Assembly (NCBI GenBank): GCA_007026445.1
Contig: VDMD01000049.1
Span: 148,598 to 212,597 of the forward strand
Length of the DNA: 64,000 nt
Reading direction: 5' to 3'
From: Schizophyllum amplum
Taxonomy: Eukaryota; Basidiomycota; Agaricomycetes; Agaricales; Schizophyllaceae
Shown here piece after piece: positions 63,771 to 64,000 of the stretch; positions within the stretch are counted from its first letter, which is position 1, and every line of letters begins with the position of its first letter. The position numbers and the translations under genes were made by a program. Under the pieces are notes generated by a model. That model worked only from the letters and a program-made list of their open reading frames with translations, had not been told where the DNA came from and did no database searches.

Positions 63771-64000
63771 TCAGGGACCAACAGCATGCCTTCCACCCTC
63801 GGCCTCCTCCTCCAGCTCTTCGGCTTCCTCGTCATCTCCCTCTCCCGACGCAAACACCTCTGGACAGAGCTCTGCCAGGTTTTTTCATTCGCACCGCCAA
63901 GTGGCCCCGCTCCAGGTACCGCTCGCACAGCGCCTTCTTTTCTGCTTCGTATTGCTCCCAGAGCTCGGCGTACGTCTGCGCTGCGTTAGGAGTCACCCAG
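63771..64000 (-). pseudogene. MCxxCxxxxC gene, subtype E, second exon with frameshift (5' part outside window)
   Basis: The second exon starts at 63975 after an intron with a CTAAC branch and CAG end (63976 to beyond 64000). It reads TYAELWEQYEAEKKALCERY ... LAVRMK, and then an A6 run (near 63892) shifts the frame; one base fewer would continue with a match to NLAELCPEVFA as in the gene at 23817, then a D/E-rich tail and a stop at 63771. Exon length 205 nt is not a multiple of three. The first exon with the cysteine motif should lie just right of the window. Confidence 0.62.

Noticed and set aside
1..64000. CRISPR array, tRNA, rRNA, bacterial operons or Shine-Dalgarno sites
   Set aside because: The DNA is eukaryotic with spliceosomal introns; no tRNA cloverleaf or rRNA sequence was recognised, and the tandem repeats lack CRISPR spacing.

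Overview
The window looks like repeat-rich nuclear DNA of an agaricomycete fungus, perhaps a polypore. The signs are: nearly every recognisable gene is cut by 45-60 nt introns with GTRNGT donors (GTGCGT is very common) and CTRAY branch points; two Ty3/Gypsy chromoviruses; a TET/JBP-type 2-oxoglutarate dioxygenase; an XPG/FEN1-like family; and a broken RecQ-type gene resembling telomere-linked helicases. A subtelomeric or heterochromatic setting is an inference. I recognised no rRNA, tRNA or CRISPR.

Layout. 1-10263: a Ty3/Gypsy element (gag-pol-chromodomain, then an extra unknown ORF) whose 5' end lies outside the window. 10264-11627: a spliced host-type gene cut at its 5' end by the LTR of a second Gypsy element (11628-16727, minus strand; gag and protease lost), which carries an antisense spliced coiled-coil gene between pol and LTR. 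16728-20450: repeats (an AGAACCGGTTCT palindrome, a 317-bp tandem repeat, TTAGGG-like sequence, repeated hairpins) and a duplicated 3' end of the next gene. 20519-22402: an XPG-like nuclease gene that has lost most catalytic acids. 23150-29310: first cluster of a family of tiny two-exon genes. 29797-30719: a coiled-coil gene. 30748-36960: a 6.2-kb palindromic transposon with 1.4-kb inverted arms and a 9-bp target duplication. 37380-39400: AT-rich motif repeats and a 150-bp satellite. 39525-41390: the TET/JBP gene. 42367-43421: a proline-rich unknown gene. 43422-47968: apparently decayed exon-intron sequence. 47969-54098: a 19-exon gene with tandemly duplicated acidic exons and a ParB-like motif. 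55657-60163: a degenerate zinc-finger/helicase gene, cut off at a second AGAACCGGTTCT junction. 61137-64000: second cluster of the tiny-gene family.

The most striking content is the tiny-gene family. At least thirteen genes encode proteins that begin MCxxCxxxxC in a 22-24-codon first exon, followed after a phase-0 intron by a short charged helical exon. Two clusters 36 kb apart keep the same order and orientation of five subtypes (C-, D+, B-, A-, E-), and several members share a TTACCACC-type motif upstream. I do not recognise a described family. One member is broken by a hAT-like insertion with an 8-bp target duplication and another by a homopolymer frameshift, while the rest keep open frames. 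All exon models were derived by eye from splice signals and frame agreement and have no transcript support.
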